A stretch of DNA of 64,000 nucleotides from Mucilaginibacter sp. 14171R-50 (lineage in GTDB: Bacteria; Bacteroidota; Bacteroidia; Sphingobacteriales; Sphingobacteriaceae). The stretch lies in the NCBI RefSeq assembly GCF_010093045.1, contig NZ_CP048115.1:3472001-3536000 (forward strand), read 5' to 3'. Numbering within the stretch: position 1 is the stretch's first letter; every line of letters starts with the position of its first letter. The notes beneath the pieces were generated by a model. That model saw nothing but the letters and a program-made list of their open reading frames with translations, ran no database searches and was not told the DNA's origin. Shown piece by piece: positions 16,136 to 25,420 of the stretch. A program made the position numbers and the translations under genes.

Positions 16136-18595
16136 ATGCAAAATACTTACACTATAAACGATGTAAAAGAGGTAATAAACGCGGGCGGCACAGTGGTAGA
16201 GGATGCCGCCATCAGCGTACTGCTAACGGATAGCCGCCGGATAAATAACCCCACAGGAGCGCTGTTTTTCGCGTTGGGCGGCCGGCGCGACGGGCACGAG
16301 TTTATTGCCGATGCCTATACATCAGGTGTGCGCAATTTTGTGGTTAACCATCAGCCTGATACTATAATGCCCGATGCTAACTTTTTAGTTGTGGCAAATG
16401 TATTGGCGGCTTTACAAACACTTGCAGCACATCGCCGCAAACAATATGATATTGAGGTTATCGGCATTACCGGCAGTAATGGTAAAACTATTGTAAAAGA
16501 ATGGCTTTACCAGCTGATGTGTCCCGAAAAGACCATAGTGCGTAACCCTAAAAGCTATAATTCGCAGATAGGGGTGCCGTTATCAGTTTGGCAAATGAAC
16601 CAAACGCACAATTTAGGGATATTTGAGGCAGGTATATCAGCGCCGGGCGAAATGGATAAACTGGAAGCTATTATACAGCCAACAATAGGTGTGCTTACCC
16701 ACATTGGTACCGCTCATGATGAAGGTTTCGAATCGCCTGAGCAAAAGCTATCCGAAAAATTGAAGCTGTTTAAGAATTGCAAAAAGCTGATATATAACTA
16801 TGAAGCCTTGCTTGATTATAAGGATGAACTGAAACTGCGCGATTGTTTTTCCTGGAGCCGCAAATTTAACCTGGTTGACCTGTATGTATTTAGCGAAACC
16901 ACCATATCCGGTAAATATTACATGCGCGCCATTTACCAGGAGAAAGAGATCGAGTGCCTTTTACCTTTTCGCGACGAGGCCTCGATAGAGAACGCCATAG
17001 TTTGCTGGGCAACCATGCTGGCCATGGGCTACAGCCCGGCAGACGCGGACGACCGTATAGAGCGCCTTGCCGCCGTGAGTATGCGCCTGGAGCTGAAACA
17101 TGGTATAAACGATTGTTCCATTATAGATGATTCTTATAATTCGGATATCCAGTCGCTTGAAATAGCGCTTAATTTTTTAACCCAGCAAAACCAGCATCAA
17201 AAGAAAACCCTCATCCTGTCGGATATTTACCAGTCGGGGCTGCAGCAGGAAGCATTGTACAGGCAGGTTGCCGAAATGGTAAGCGCAAAGCAAGTTGACC
17301 GGCTTATTGGGGTAGGAACGTTTTTGCAGCAGTATAAGGATTATTTTAACCTGCCGCAAATGCATTTTTATGCAGACACGGCATCGTTGCTGAAGGAGAT
17401 GAACCGGCTGCACCTGCACGACGAAACCATCCTGATAAAGGGCTCAAGGAGTTTCGAATTTGAGCGGATAAGTCGCGCCCTGGGCCAAAAAGCACACGAA
17501 ACGGTGTTGGAGATAAACCTGAACACCTTACTGAGCAATTTAAATTTTTATAAGGCCAGGCTAACGCCGGGAGTTAAAATAATGGCGATGGTAAAAGCCT
17601 TTTCCTACGGCAGCGGCACCTTCGAGGTAGCAAATATGCTGCAGTATAACAAAGTGGATTATCTTGCGGTTGCCTATACCGACGAAGGCATAGCCCTGCG
17701 CGACACAGGCATTACCCTGCCTATAATGGTACTTAACCCCGAGCCGCTGGCTTATGACAAGCTGGTTGCCAATAAATTAGAACCGGCTATTTACAGCTTT
17801 TCTTTACTTGACGAATTTGTAAAGTTTGCCCAGGATGAGGAGATATATAATTACCCCGTACACATCAAAATTGACAGCGGTATGCACCGTGTTGGTTTTG
17901 AAGGCTTTGAAATTGAAGCCCTTTGCGACCTGCTGGAGATTAACCCGTATATACAAGTACAGTCGGTTTACTCGCACTTGGTGGCCAGTGATGCCGAGCA
18001 GCATGACCTTTTTACCTTGCAGCAGATCAGTATATTTGAAAAGGCCTTTACACAGATTGAGGAGGCTTTGGGTTATAAAGTGATCAAACATATCAGCAAC
18101 ACATCGGGCATTATACGCTGGCCGAATGCGCATTACGATATGGTAAGGCTGGGTATTGGCCTGTATGGGGTAGATGCCGCCGTACCGCGCGAAGAAAGTG
18201 GCTTGCAGCCGGTGGCGACACTGAAAACTACGGTATCGCAGGTTAAAAAAATGGCCGCGACCGAAACCATTGGCTATAACCGTAACGGCAGCCTTAAGGC
18301 CGATGGTAAAATAGCAACCGTGCGTATTGGCTATGCCGATGGTTACCTGCGCGCTTTCGGCAACGGAGTGGGCCGTATGCTGGTGAACGGAACGCTTGTG
18401 CCAACGGTTGGCAATATTACTATGGATATGTGTATGCTTGATGTAAGCAACGTAGAGGTAAAAGAGGGGGACGAGGTAATTGTGTTTAACGAGCAGCAAC
18501 GTATAGAAGAACTTGCGCTGCAGATAGGCACCATCCCTTACGAAATACTAACAAATATTTCACAGCGGGTAAAAAGAGTGTACTTTTACGAGTAG
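16136..18595 (+). CDS. murF-alr: Bifunctional UDP-MurNAc-tripeptide:D-Ala-D-Ala ligase / alanine racemase
   Basis: 819 residues from the ATG at 16136 (a GTG at 16118 would add six). Residues about 1-450 are MurF: substrate-binding TDSRRINNPTGALFFAL, ATP loop VIGITGSNGKTIVKEWL, and SIIDDSYNSDI. Residues about 455-819 are a PLP-type alanine racemase: the lysine motif MAMVKAFSYGSG, HIKIDSGMHRVGF, and the C-terminal tyrosine segment GYNRNGSL and GNITMDMCMLDV. The fusion lets one protein make D-alanine (from L-Ala) and add D-Ala-D-Ala to the cell-wall precursor. It is a known Bacteroidota arrangement. Cytoplasmic and probably essential. Confidence 0.96.
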   Translation: MQNTYTINDVKEVINAGGTVVEDAAISVLLTDSRRINNPTGALFFALGGRRDGHEFIADAYTSGVRNFVVNHQPDTIMPDANFLVVANVLAALQTLAAHRRKQYDIEVIGITGSNGKTIVKEWLYQLMCPEKTIVRNPKSYNSQIGVPLSVWQMNQTHNLGIFEAGISAPGEMDKLEAIIQPTIGVLTHIGTAHDEGFESPEQKLSEKLKLFKNCKKLIYNYEALLDYKDELKLRDCFSWSRKFNLVDLYVFSETTISGKYYMRAIYQEKEIECLLPFRDEASIENAIVCWATMLAMGYSPADADDRIERLAAVSMRLELKHGINDCSIIDDSYNSDIQSLEIALNFLTQQNQHQKKTLILSDIYQSGLQQEALYRQVAEMVSAKQVDRLIGVGTFLQQYKDYFNLPQMHFYADTASLLKEMNRLHLHDETILIKGSRSFEFERISRALGQKAHETVLEINLNTLLSNLNFYKARLTPGVKIMAMVKAFSYGSGTFEVANMLQYNKVDYLAVAYTDEGIALRDTGITLPIMVLNPEPLAYDKLVANKLEPAIYSFSLLDEFVKFAQDEEIYNYPVHIKIDSGMHRVGFEGFEIEALCDLLEINPYIQVQSVYSHLVASDAEQHDLFTLQQISIFEKAFTQIEEALGYKVIKHISNTSGIIRWPNAHYDMVRLGIGLYGVDAAVPREESGLQPVATLKTTVSQVKKMAATETIGYNRNGSLKADGKIATVRIGYADGYLRAFGNGVGRMLVNGTLVPTVGNITMDMCMLDVSNVEVKEGDEVIVFNEQQRIEELALQIGTIPYEILTNISQRVKRVYFYE

Positions 18596-18674
18596 ATGTG
18601 CAATGCGCAGATTTTAGATGGATAGGGAAATCCAGATTTAGTCGTTCAAAAATCACTAAATTACTAATTACCTG

Positions 18675-19268
18675 ATGAAGAGAATATTCCGTGCCCTTTT
18701 AAATTATTTTATCAAAGGCCTGCTGATTGTTGTGCCGCTTGGCGCAGCTTTTTTCCTGATATTCTGGGTCATAGCAAGCATCGATACATCGCTAAACCTT
18801 AGCAGCGAGCTATTGGTTGATAATAAAGGTAAACCTTTATATATACCGGGTTTAGGTATTTTAACCGTAATTGTAATTATTTTAATAGCCGGCGTGTTGG
18901 TTACCAACGTGATAACCGATCCCATTAAAAAATGGTTTATGCGCTGGCTCAACCGCTTGCCGTTATTTAAATTCTTGTATTCATCGATAAAAGACTTCAC
19001 CGGGGCGTTTGTAGGCGAGGAGAAAAAGTTCAACGAGCCCGTTTTAGTAGAAGTTAACGAATTTGGACTAAAAAAAATAGGTTTCCTTGTTCAAAAGGAC
19101 ATGAGGGCGCTTCATCTGCCTGGCGAGGTAGCGGTATATTTTCCAATGTCGTATTCATTTGCAGGGCAGGTGGTTATTGTATCGGCAGATAAAGTAAAAC
19201 CGATAGATAAAAATGCCGCCGAGGTGATGAAGTTTGTCATATCCGGCGGGGTTAGTGGCCTGGTGTAG
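18675..19268 (+). CDS. DUF502 family inner-membrane protein
   Basis: 197 residues. Two membrane helices (about 12-35, GLLIVVPLGAAFFLIFWVIA, and 58-80, GLGILTVIVIILIAGVLVTN) precede the DUF502 signature LPLFKFLYSSIKDFTGAF and a soluble tail with PVLVEVNEFG, VAVYFPMSYSFAGQVVIV. The family also occurs in plants (LIKE COV); the bacterial role is unknown. It follows murF-alr by 79 bp on the same strand. Its last 17 bp overlap the end of the convergent MFS gene. Confidence 0.9.
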   Translation: MKRIFRALLNYFIKGLLIVVPLGAAFFLIFWVIASIDTSLNLSSELLVDNKGKPLYIPGLGILTVIVIILIAGVLVTNVITDPIKKWFMRWLNRLPLFKFLYSSIKDFTGAFVGEEKKFNEPVLVEVNEFGLKKIGFLVQKDMRALHLPGEVAVYFPMSYSFAGQVVIVSADKVKPIDKNAAEVMKFVISGGVSGLV

Positions 19269-20514
19269 AAGCATTTTGCGGCAGCAGCTTCGGATCTTTC
19301 TTTTTAAAGCTGCGTATGGTCAATATCACGCTGATGAACATCAATACCGCGCCCATTAAAAACGGCGCCCCGGGGAAATAAACCGATGCGCCTTTGATGG
19401 TAAAGTGATGGAACAGGGTGGTCATCATCAGCGGCCCTATAATGGTTGTTAAGCTTACCAGGCTGGCAAGCGCCCCCTGTAATTCGCCTTGCTCATTGGC
19501 TGGTACGTTCTCAGATATAAAGCCCTGCAAAGCCGTGCCACCTATACCACCCAGGCAGTAAGGTATCATGTAAACATACATTAGCCAGCCAACGTTGTTA
19601 AATGCTATTAATACCAGGCCTATACCATAAAAGGCTATCCCGGCCATAATATTTTTTCGCAGGCCAAATTTGGGTATCGTCCACCTCACAAAGCCCCCCT
19701 GTATACCCGCGATCAGCAGGCCGATAAAAACACCCAGGGCGCTGATGCTGTGCAGTGTCCATTGAAACTTTTCTATCAGGTAAAAGGGCAATACGCTCTC
19801 GATAGCCTTTTGGCCAATGTAAACTATGGTATAGGCGGTTATTAATGTGCTAATGGCCATTGAATACTTACGGAGTCTTAACAAGGACCCAACTGGGTTG
19901 GCGCGTTTCCACTCGAACCTGCGGCGATGCCTCAATATTAACGACTCGGGCAATACAAAGTAACCATACAACGCATTTAATAAAGCCAGCCCGGCGGCTA
20001 CTATAAATGGCAATTTTATCCAGTAGGCACCCAAAAATCCGCCTAAACCAATACCCAGGATAAAGCCTAAGCCGGTTGCAGCGCCTATTAAACCAAAATT
20101 GGCAGCCCGTTTATCGCCGCTGCTTACATCGGCTATGTAGGCAGTAGCTGTGGTGGTGCTGGCACCTGCTATGCCGGCAATAAAACGCCCGGCAAAAAGC
20201 CACAGTATGGTAGGGGCAAAGGCCATAAAAAGGTAATCTATACCAAAACCAAGCAGCGAGAACAGCAGCACCGGCCTGCGGCCTATCAGGTCGCTCAGGT
20301 TGCCCAGCACCGGCGCAAATAAAAACTGCATAGATGCATAGGTAAATGTAAGCCATCCACTGTACTGGCTGGCCATACTAATATTTACGTGGCCAAGTTC
20401 TTCTAATAGCTTGGGCAGGATAGGGATGATGATACCCAGCCCCAATACGTCTATAAATATCGTAACGAAGATAAATCCTAAAGCAGCCTTGCCGTGTTGA
20501 ACAGGTTCACTCAT
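19252..20514 (-). CDS. MFS transporter, TetA-like (copy 2 of a tandem pair)
   Basis: 420 residues with 12 predicted helices. The MFS loop 2-3 motif is GNLSDLIGRRPVLL, and the TetA-like sequence FAGRFIAGIAGASTTTATAY follows, then a basic central loop (RHRRRFEWKRANP). These drug:H+ antiporters include tetracycline exporters, but the sequence alone does not show the substrate. It is 11 bp behind a closely related gene on the same strand, so the two form a duplicated operon. Its 3' end overlaps the DUF502 gene. Confidence 0.9.
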   Translation of the reverse strand: MSEPVQHGKAALGFIFVTIFIDVLGLGIIIPILPKLLEELGHVNISMASQYSGWLTFTYASMQFLFAPVLGNLSDLIGRRPVLLFSLLGFGIDYLFMAFAPTILWLFAGRFIAGIAGASTTTATAYIADVSSGDKRAANFGLIGAATGLGFILGIGLGGFLGAYWIKLPFIVAAGLALLNALYGYFVLPESLILRHRRRFEWKRANPVGSLLRLRKYSMAISTLITAYTIVYIGQKAIESVLPFYLIEKFQWTLHSISALGVFIGLLIAGIQGGFVRWTIPKFGLRKNIMAGIAFYGIGLVLIAFNNVGWLMYVYMIPYCLGGIGGTALQGFISENVPANEQGELQGALASLVSLTTIIGPLMMTTLFHHFTIKGASVYFPGAPFLMGAVLMFISVILTIRSFKKKDPKLLPQNASTPGH

Positions 20515-20525
20515 AAAATATCTTG

Positions 20526-21788
20526 TTAATGTAAGCTGCGGTTAAAAGACGGTTCATCTGCAGATCGTTTTTCTTTTTTGAAACTACGTACGGCAAGTAT
20601 CGCGCCAATGAGCATCAAAGCCGATGCCACAAAGTATGGCGCGCCCGGTAAATGAACTGGTGCGTTATCAGCAGTAAAGTAAGCAAATATCCAGGTCATG
20701 AACCAGGGACCGAAAATAGAACTCAGGCTCATCAGGCTTGTTAGGCCGCCCTGCAGTTCGCCCTGCTCGTTCTTCGGTACCTCGTTGGTCATCACCCCTT
20801 GCAGGGCGGGGCCGCAAATACCACCTAAGGCGTAAGGTATCATAAAGGCAAACATCATCCAGCTTTTGTTGGCCAGGCCAAAAAGCAGCATACCTGCAGC
20901 ATATAAAATAAGCCCTATCCAAATGCTGCGGTTTTGCCCAAGTTTGGGTATCGCTATACGTATTAAGCCACCCTGTACCAGCGCTATCATTGCTCCTATA
21001 AAAGTTAACGAATAGCCAACCGTAGCCACGCTCCATTTAAACTTCTCTATTGTATAAAATGTCCATACGCTTTGTACCGCATGGCCGGCAAAATAAACAA
21101 TGAACAGGCAGGCAGCTAATCCAATTACAGCCGGGTATTTTTTCAATTGCAATAACGAACCCATTGGGTTAGCACGCTTCCAGTCAAATTCGCGACGGTG
21201 TTCTTTGTCTAATGATTCGGGGAGTATAAAAAAACCATAGGCCGCATTTAAGAGTGCCAGGGCCGCCGCTGCATAAAAGGGGTATCTGGTATCTAAATCA
21301 CCTAATACGCCCCCTATAAATGGGCCGATAATAAAACCAAGCCCAAAAGCCACACCGATCATTCCAAAGTTTTGGGCGCGTTTCTCGGGTTCGCTAACAT
21401 CGGCAATATATGCAGAAGCTGTTGTAAAGCTTGCCCCTGTTATGCCTGCTATAATACGGCCCACAAATAACCAGCCTATGGTAGGGGCAAACGCCAGGAA
21501 AAGATAATCGATACCGAAACCTAACAGCGAGAATAAAAGTACCGGCCTGCGCCCGTATTTATCGCTGAGGTTGCCCACCATTGGCGAAAACAGGAATTGC
21601 ATAACCGCGTAAGCCACCAGTAACAGCCCTGAATATTTTGAAGCCTGGCTGATATTGCCATGGATAAGCGTTTCTATGAGTTTTGGAAACACAGGAATGA
21701 TAATGGCCAAGCCAATAACATCAATAAGCAGGGTGATAAATATAAAACTTAGTGCGGCCTTTTTTTTAGGTTGGGTAAGCAAGTCCAT
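20526..21788 (-). CDS. MFS transporter, TetA-like (copy 1 of a tandem pair)
   Basis: 420 residues, the same length as its downstream neighbour and alignable throughout ([19 protein letters not shown] against IDVLGLGIIIPILPKLLE; shared [19 protein letters not shown] and GPALQG/GTALQG). Twelve helices, motif [14 protein letters not shown], and [20 protein letters not shown]. Predicted proton-driven efflux in the inner membrane. The copies differ mostly in outer loops and the C-terminus ([11 protein letters not shown]), which fits divergence in substrate after duplication. First gene of the pair; no TetR-type repressor is adjacent. Confidence 0.9.
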   Translation of the reverse strand: MDLLTQPKKKAALSFIFITLLIDVIGLAIIIPVFPKLIETLIHGNISQASKYSGLLLVAYAVMQFLFSPMVGNLSDKYGRRPVLLFSLLGFGIDYLFLAFAPTIGWLFVGRIIAGITGASFTTASAYIADVSEPEKRAQNFGMIGVAFGLGFIIGPFIGGVLGDLDTRYPFYAAAALALLNAAYGFFILPESLDKEHRREFDWKRANPMGSLLQLKKYPAVIGLAACLFIVYFAGHAVQSVWTFYTIEKFKWSVATVGYSLTFIGAMIALVQGGLIRIAIPKLGQNRSIWIGLILYAAGMLLFGLANKSWMMFAFMIPYALGGICGPALQGVMTNEVPKNEQGELQGGLTSLMSLSSIFGPWFMTWIFAYFTADNAPVHLPGAPYFVASALMLIGAILAVRSFKKEKRSADEPSFNRSLH

Positions 21789-21893
21789 TGCCGTAAATAA
21801 ACAACTAATAATTTAAAACTCGGTATTAATTATCAGATAATATTTGGAACTTACATCAATAAATTCTTAAATTGACTAAAAAATTAGTTCACC

Positions 21894-23849
21894 ATGAAAA
21901 CACTTAAACTTTTTTTAACATTACCCTGTGCGTTGCTTATGCATGGTGCGTTTGCGCAAACCGCAGGCCACCTCAAATTATCTGATGAAACACCATCAGT
22001 AGGGCAGAAGGTAAGTTTTACTTATAACCCCGCTGGCACACCGCTTGACGGGAAGCAAGATGTAAATGCTGTTATTTACTTTTTAGACAATAAAAAGAAT
22101 AACGCCGCAGAAGTTAACCTGACTAAAGCAGGCCAGGAACTAAAAGGCGAGTTTACCGTACCGGCAGATACAAAAACATTGTTTTTTAAGCTCAGCAGCG
22201 GTGACGCTATTGATGATAATGTTGAAAAGGGATACGTGTATATGGTTTACGACAGTGATAATAAACCGGTTGCTGGTGCTTACGCCATGAAAGCCTATAC
22301 TTTAGGCAGCGGGATGGGTAATTACTTTACCAAGCTAAAAACCGACGCCCCAATGGCCATTGACCTGTATAAGAAAGAGTTTGAATTATACCCCCAAAGC
22401 GAACAGGACTACGGTCTGAACTATATGGCAATGATTGCCGGCATGAAAGACCCGGCAAGCCAGGAGCTGGTTAAGAATAAATTGGCGGCATGGTCGAACA
22501 GCGGCAAGGAAAAAGATATGATGATGGCTTCGAGCCTTTACAGCATGCTCAGGAAAAAGAGTTCGGCCGACTCATTGACCGCTGTTATTACCGCGAAATT
22601 TCCGAACGGAGAAGCTGCCCAAAATGCGGCGCGGATGGCGATTAATGAAGAACGGGATGCGGTAAAAAAGGAAGCGCTTTATAATGCTTACCTGGCCAAG
22701 TATCCTGAGAACGATAAAAGCGCTGCAACGCTTGACAATATAAGGTCACAAATCGCATCTGCATATCTAAACGCAAATAATACCGCAAAATATAACGAGT
22801 GGGCGGCAAAGGTTAAAAATAAGGCGCCGTTGGCTATGGCACTGAATAATGTTGCCTGGAACATGGCCGAAAAAGGCGAGCACCTGGACGAAGCGGCGGC
22901 ATTTTCAAAACAATCTTTAGATATTTTAGACGCAGACCTGAAAAATGGCGGCAGCGGTATGTATATGACGGCTAAGCAAATGAGCGATAATAACCGCGCA
23001 ACCTACCGGAACAATGCCGATACCTACGCGTTCATTTTATACAAACAGGGTAAATTCCCCGAAGCGTTAAAATACCAAAGTGCGGTTTATGAGGGCATGG
23101 CATACCAGGATGCTGAAATTAATGAGCATTATGCCATGATACTAAACGCAAACGGGCAATACGCCAAAGCAAAAGAAGTTGCCGAAAAATCTATTGTTGC
23201 CGGCAAAAGCTCGGAAGGTTTGAAAAACCAATTGGCTACAGCCTACGCCAAAGTAAAAGGAAGCGATGCCGGCTATGCCGATTATTTGGCCGGTTTGGAT
23301 AAGCAAAAATCGGCTATTGCAAGAGAAAAACTGGCCAAGCAAATGATCAATACGCCTGCGCCGGCCTTCGCGTTGAAGGATTTTGATGGGAAAGAGGTAT
23401 CGCTGGCAAGCCTTAAAGGCAAAGTAGTAGTTGTGGATTTTTGGGCAACCTGGTGCGGGCCTTGTAAAGCATCGTTCCCCGGTATGCAAATGGCAGTTAA
23501 CAAATTTAAAGACAACCCCAACGTAAAGTTCCTGTTTATTGATACCTGGGAAAACGGCGATAATTATCTGCCCGGAGTTAAAAAGTTCATTGCTGATAAC
23601 AAATATACCTTCCACGTTTTGATAGACGAAAAGAACGAGCAGGGCCGCCAGGCCAAAGTGGTAACTCAGTTTAATGTAAGCGGCATACCTACCAAATTTG
23701 TAATTGACAAAGACGGCAATATCCGCTTTAAATACGTGGGTTATTCGGGCTCATCCGAGGCGGTGCTGGACGAAGTTACAGACATGGTTGAGATGACCAC
23801 CAACCCTGACGCGGTTGCCAGCGCGCCAAAAGTATCTATGGTGAAATAA
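21894..23849 (+). CDS. TlpA-like thiol-disulfide oxidoreductase with long helical N-domain
   Basis: 651 residues. Signal peptide (LFLTLPCALLMHGAFAQ), then a beta-rich domain to about residue 130, an alpha-helical repeat region (about 150-480, including AKYPENDKSAATLDNIRSQI and LYKQGKFPEALKYQ), and a C-terminal thioredoxin fold (about 490-640). The latter has VVVDFWATWCGPCKASFPG (CGPC active site near residue 521) and the cis-Pro segment VSGIPTKFVIDKDG. It is periplasmic and probably reduces or resolves thiols of exported proteins; the helical region may bind partners. Similar long TlpA proteins are common in Sphingobacteriaceae. Confidence 0.93.
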   Translation: MKTLKLFLTLPCALLMHGAFAQTAGHLKLSDETPSVGQKVSFTYNPAGTPLDGKQDVNAVIYFLDNKKNNAAEVNLTKAGQELKGEFTVPADTKTLFFKLSSGDAIDDNVEKGYVYMVYDSDNKPVAGAYAMKAYTLGSGMGNYFTKLKTDAPMAIDLYKKEFELYPQSEQDYGLNYMAMIAGMKDPASQELVKNKLAAWSNSGKEKDMMMASSLYSMLRKKSSADSLTAVITAKFPNGEAAQNAARMAINEERDAVKKEALYNAYLAKYPENDKSAATLDNIRSQIASAYLNANNTAKYNEWAAKVKNKAPLAMALNNVAWNMAEKGEHLDEAAAFSKQSLDILDADLKNGGSGMYMTAKQMSDNNRATYRNNADTYAFILYKQGKFPEALKYQSAVYEGMAYQDAEINEHYAMILNANGQYAKAKEVAEKSIVAGKSSEGLKNQLATAYAKVKGSDAGYADYLAGLDKQKSAIAREKLAKQMINTPAPAFALKDFDGKEVSLASLKGKVVVVDFWATWCGPCKASFPGMQMAVNKFKDNPNVKFLFIDTWENGDNYLPGVKKFIADNKYTFHVLIDEKNEQGRQAKVVTQFNVSGIPTKFVIDKDGNIRFKYVGYSGSSEAVLDEVTDMVEMTTNPDAVASAPKVSMVK

Positions 23850-23870
23850 TAGAATTTATTATAAGACATG

Positions 23871-23901
23871 AAGGCCCTTCCTCGTCAGAAGGGCCTTTTT
23901 T
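23871..23901. terminator. Bidirectional terminator
   Basis: Arms AAGGCCCTTC (23871-23880) and GAAGGGCCTT (23888-23897), loop CTCGTCA, then a T run to 23901. It lies between the TlpA-like gene and the convergent S26-like gene. Confidence 0.85.
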
Positions 23902-23908
23902 ATGCCGG

Positions 23909-24574
23909 TTACTTATTAATAACCGTTGCCTTTATTTCATCCTTATTTATAAAACCGATATACCGGGAGTCGGCCGCGTTGTGCCTGTCATCACCAAGTA
24001 CAAAATAACTGTTAGCGGGTATTTTTACCGGCCCAAAATTATCTTCGTTATAATGAGTGCCAGGGTATGCCTTCGAGATCATTTCATTAACAGAATCTTT
24101 TGCTGTAACCCGCCGCTGCAGGTTCAGCTTAAGTTCGCGTAAATCATTTTTAGATATAGCAACGCTCGCGGTGCTGTCATTTACCGTGTACAGGTCATGG
24201 CCATTAACGGTCACGTAACCTATAATGCTATTCAGCGTTGCCTTATTTATCAGGTATTCGTTCCACACCCAAGGCTCGTCCAAAGGTTGCCCGTTCTTAT
24301 ATACAATTCCCGTTTTTATTTCGATCACGTCATTAGGCAAGCCCACGCACCTGAATATTGATAACGGAATGCCCGGCTTTTGGAAACACAAAAATTTGTT
24401 TAGGCCCGGCTCTGCAAGCCGCGACGCGTAGATAACATCACCGGGTTTAATAGCGGGTTTATTGGCATCGGTGGGTACCTTGTATACCGCAAACACGTAA
24501 GTAACCTTTAATAAATACCATAAACATACCAGTACAAAAGCTATAACCGCTACAGCGGTCAGTGATTTTTTCAT
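23909..24574 (-). CDS. Signal peptidase I (S26) paralogue lacking the catalytic Ser/Lys dyad
   Basis: 221 residues: an N-terminal membrane anchor (about 5-31), then the S26 fold. Family boxes are recognisable but altered. Box B, normally P-S-x-S-M-x-P-T, reads VPTDANKPAI, with Ala37 where the nucleophilic Ser belongs. Box D, normally KR-x-VGLPGD, reads FRCVGLPND, with Phe74 in place of the general-base Lys. Box E is retained as GDDRHNAADSRYIGFI. I translated both regions directly from the DNA and found no frameshift. The protein is predicted to be unable to cut signal peptides; a binding, regulatory or structural role is inferred. A normal lepB should exist elsewhere. Confidence 0.85.
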   Translation of the reverse strand: MKKSLTAVAVIAFVLVCLWYLLKVTYVFAVYKVPTDANKPAIKPGDVIYASRLAEPGLNKFLCFQKPGIPLSIFRCVGLPNDVIEIKTGIVYKNGQPLDEPWVWNEYLINKATLNSIIGYVTVNGHDLYTVNDSTASVAISKNDLRELKLNLQRRVTAKDSVNEMISKAYPGTHYNEDNFGPVKIPANSYFVLGDDRHNAADSRYIGFINKDEIKATVINK

Positions 24575-24619
24575 GCACTTAATTTAATAAAATTCCGTTG
24601 ATGCCGGGCGGGGATTCTA

Positions 24620-25327
24620 TTAAAAGTTCGGCTTTAACACATACTTGTCGTAGAAACGGAAAATATGCTCTGTAGCTTCTTCAGCAGTATCTACCACGCG
24701 GTAAAGGTTCAAGTCCTCTGCGCTGATGTTGTGTTCTTCTTTAAGCATACGTTCCTCTACCCATTTAAACAGGCCGCTCCAATAGTCAACACCCACAAAA
24801 ACTATCGGGAACCGGGCTATCTTGCCGGTTTGTATCAGTGTTATCGCTTCAAATGATTCGTCCATGGTGCCAAACCCACCCGGTAAAACAATAAACCCTT
24901 GCGAATACTTCATGAACATTACCTTACGGATAAAGAAGTAGTCAAATTCCAGGATCTTATCCCTGTCGATATATTTGTTATGGAATTGTTCAAAAGGCAA
25001 CTCGATATTTAACCCTACAGATTTACCGCCCGCCTCGTAGGCGCCTTTGTTGGCCGCTTCCATAATACCGGGGCCGCCACCCGATATAACACCGTAGCCG
25101 CGCTCGGTAAGTAAACGGGCGGTATCTTCGGCCAGTTTGTAGTAAGGGTTGTCGGTTTTGGTACGTGCCGACCCAAAAATAGATACACAGGGGCCTATCT
25201 TGGCCAGTTTCTCAAAGCCGTCAACAAATTCGGCCATAATTTTAAATATCTGCCAGGAGTCAGTAACTTTTATTTCCTGCCAGTTCTTGTTCTCGAATGC
25301 TTGTCTTATTTTTTCTTCACCAGTCAT
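24620..25327 (-). CDS. LOG / TIGR00730 family Rossmann protein
   Basis: 235 residues. The two family hallmarks are visible: GYGVISGGGPGIMEAANKGA for nucleotide binding and VLPGGFGTMDE (PGGxGTxxE). Proteins of this family release bases from nucleoside 5'-monophosphates, including cytokinin ribotides, or act as PpnN-like nucleosidases. The N-terminal extension with VDGFEKLAKIGPCVSIFGSA is typical of the longer bacterial branch. It lies 45 bp upstream of the S26-like gene on the same strand. Substrate cannot be read from sequence. Confidence 0.92.
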   Translation of the reverse strand: MTGEEKIRQAFENKNWQEIKVTDSWQIFKIMAEFVDGFEKLAKIGPCVSIFGSARTKTDNPYYKLAEDTARLLTERGYGVISGGGPGIMEAANKGAYEAGGKSVGLNIELPFEQFHNKYIDRDKILEFDYFFIRKVMFMKYSQGFIVLPGGFGTMDESFEAITLIQTGKIARFPIVFVGVDYWSGLFKWVEERMLKEEHNISAEDLNLYRVVDTAEEATEHIFRFYDKYVLKPNF

Positions 25328-25420
25328 GATAGTAGATTAGTCCGGAAGACCGTAAGTCAGTAAGTCCGGTAGTATGATAGATATTACAATAAATTTTCCT
25401 TAAGGTTTTACAAGGTGCCT

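Noticed and set aside
17804..18499. 231-codon open frame opposite the alanine racemase part of murF-alr
   Set aside because: It is His/Tyr-rich antisense noise over a well-defined enzyme.
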